Shown one piece after another: positions 5,961 to 6,432 of a stretch of 6,432 bases of DNA. The translations under genes were made by a program, and so were the position numbers. Where the stretch lies: the NCBI GenBank assembly GCA_021806345.1, contig JAJZXP010000159.1, forward strand, positions 1 through 6,432, in the 5' to 3' direction. Each line of letters starts with the position of its first letter. The stretch's first letter is position 1. The notes under the pieces were generated by a model, which was not told the origin of the DNA, made no database searches, and saw only the letters and a program-made list of their open reading frames with translations. The stretch comes from Thermoplasmata archaeon. Lineage in GTDB: Archaea; Thermoplasmatota; Thermoplasmata; Thermoplasmatales; Thermoplasmataceae.

Positions 5961-6432
5961 GGAAACCACTGATGATCTGATCTCTCCGGAAACAGGATAA
6001 TGTGTGATCATTCAACATTCCCACTGCCTGCATATATGAGTAGCAAATGGTAGTACCAACATAGCTGAATCCCATTTTCTTCAGGGAAAGGCTCATTCTG
6101 TCCGATATTTCAGAGGAGGTAGGGATCTCCTTTGAATTCTGGAATGAGTGAACTATAGGTTTTCCACCGACGAAATCCCAGATAAAATTAGAAAAAGAAC
6201 CATGTTCCAGCTGAACACCAATGAAACATCTTGCATTTGCAATTGAAGCATTGATCTTAGATCTGTTTCTAATTATTCCACCATTCTGAATAATTCTCTC
6301 CACATCCTGATCTGTCAGGGAGGCAACAAAACTTGGTTCAAAGTTTCCGAACACCTCCCTGAAATTTTCTCTCTTCTTCAGTACGGTAAGCCAGCTTAAT
6401 CCCGCCTGGAAACTCTCAAGCACAAGAAACTC
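5953..6432 (-). CDS. tag: DNA-3-methyladenine glycosylase I, N-terminus beyond the window
   Basis: This base-excision repair enzyme removes 3-methyladenine from alkylated DNA. The visible 159 residues align along their whole length with E. coli Tag from about its residue 33. LESFQAGLSWLTVLKKRENF keeps the conserved glutamate (E. coli E38) and the QAGLSW helix. DVERIIQNGGIIRNRSKI matches the helical core, and GFSYVGTTICYSYMQAVGML followed by NDHTLSC matches the C-terminal zinc half-site (E. coli H175 and C179). The other zinc ligands and the first roughly 32 residues lie past 6432. The GTG at 6421-6423 is not the start, because the frame and the alignment continue to the window edge (EFLV before LESF). 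The stop overlaps a short reading frame that starts at 5960, part of the eroded region before the ArdC-like gene. This is the most secure identification in the window. Confidence 0.93.
   Translation of the reverse strand, partial: EFLVLESFQAGLSWLTVLKKRENFREVFGNFEPSFVASLTDQDVERIIQNGGIIRNRSKINASIANARCFIGVQLEHGSFSNFIWDFVGGKPIVHSFQNSKEIPTSSEISDRMSLSLKKMGFSYVGTTICYSYMQAVGMLNDHTLSCFRRDQIISGFHE

Overview
This window looks archaeal. Isoleucine is often ATA and arginine mostly AGA/AGG. GTG or TTG start codons are plausible, Shine-Dalgarno-like GAGGTG and GGAGGA sites occur, and AT-rich TATA-like boxes lie about 20-40 nt upstream of several start codons, as expected for leaderless or short-leader archaeal transcripts. 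The pattern would suit an acidophilic Thermoplasmata-type euryarchaeon, but the sequence contains no decisive marker, so the lineage is an inference.

Layout, left to right. (1) Positions 1-158, minus strand: the start of a secreted or membrane-anchored protein that runs off the left edge, preceded by a poorly coding stretch (159-593) holding one interrupted minus-strand frame. (2) 632-2832, plus strand: a tight two-gene unit, a family-2-like (GT-A) glycosyltransferase and an extended-SDR NAD(P)-dependent nucleotide-sugar epimerase/dehydratase. They overlap at TTGA and are probably translationally coupled. Together they suggest synthesis of a cell-surface glycan or the decoration of a lipid or protein. 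(3) 2907-4327, minus strand: one gene split in two by a -1 frameshift at a run of five A. Its N-terminus resembles a PD-(D/E)XK nuclease-like fold, and the rest (about 380 residues) is unrecognised. (4) 4395-5027, minus strand: a small protein with one membrane segment and a beta-rich soluble domain. (5) 5149-5766, minus strand: a HExxH zinc metallopeptidase domain resembling the C-terminal half of ArdC-type antirestriction proteins, apparently missing its N-terminal part. (6) 5953-6432, minus strand: DNA-3-methyladenine glycosylase I (Tag), a confident call, cut at its N-terminus by the right edge.

The middle and right part (2907-5960) reads as an accessory segment. It contains a broken nuclease-like gene, an orphan membrane protein and an N-terminally eroded antirestriction-like peptidase that is visibly less AT-rich than its neighbours. 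It lies between a glycan gene pair and a housekeeping DNA-repair gene. The best candidate for something undescribed is the nuclease-like fusion protein. Two A-runs near its start (eight A at 4329-4336, five A at 4113-4117) each sit where a one-base change would alter the reading frame. That could be simple decay, sequencing error, slippage or phase switching, and the window alone cannot decide among them. No tRNA, rRNA, CRISPR array, insertion sequence or convincing hairpin terminator was found.
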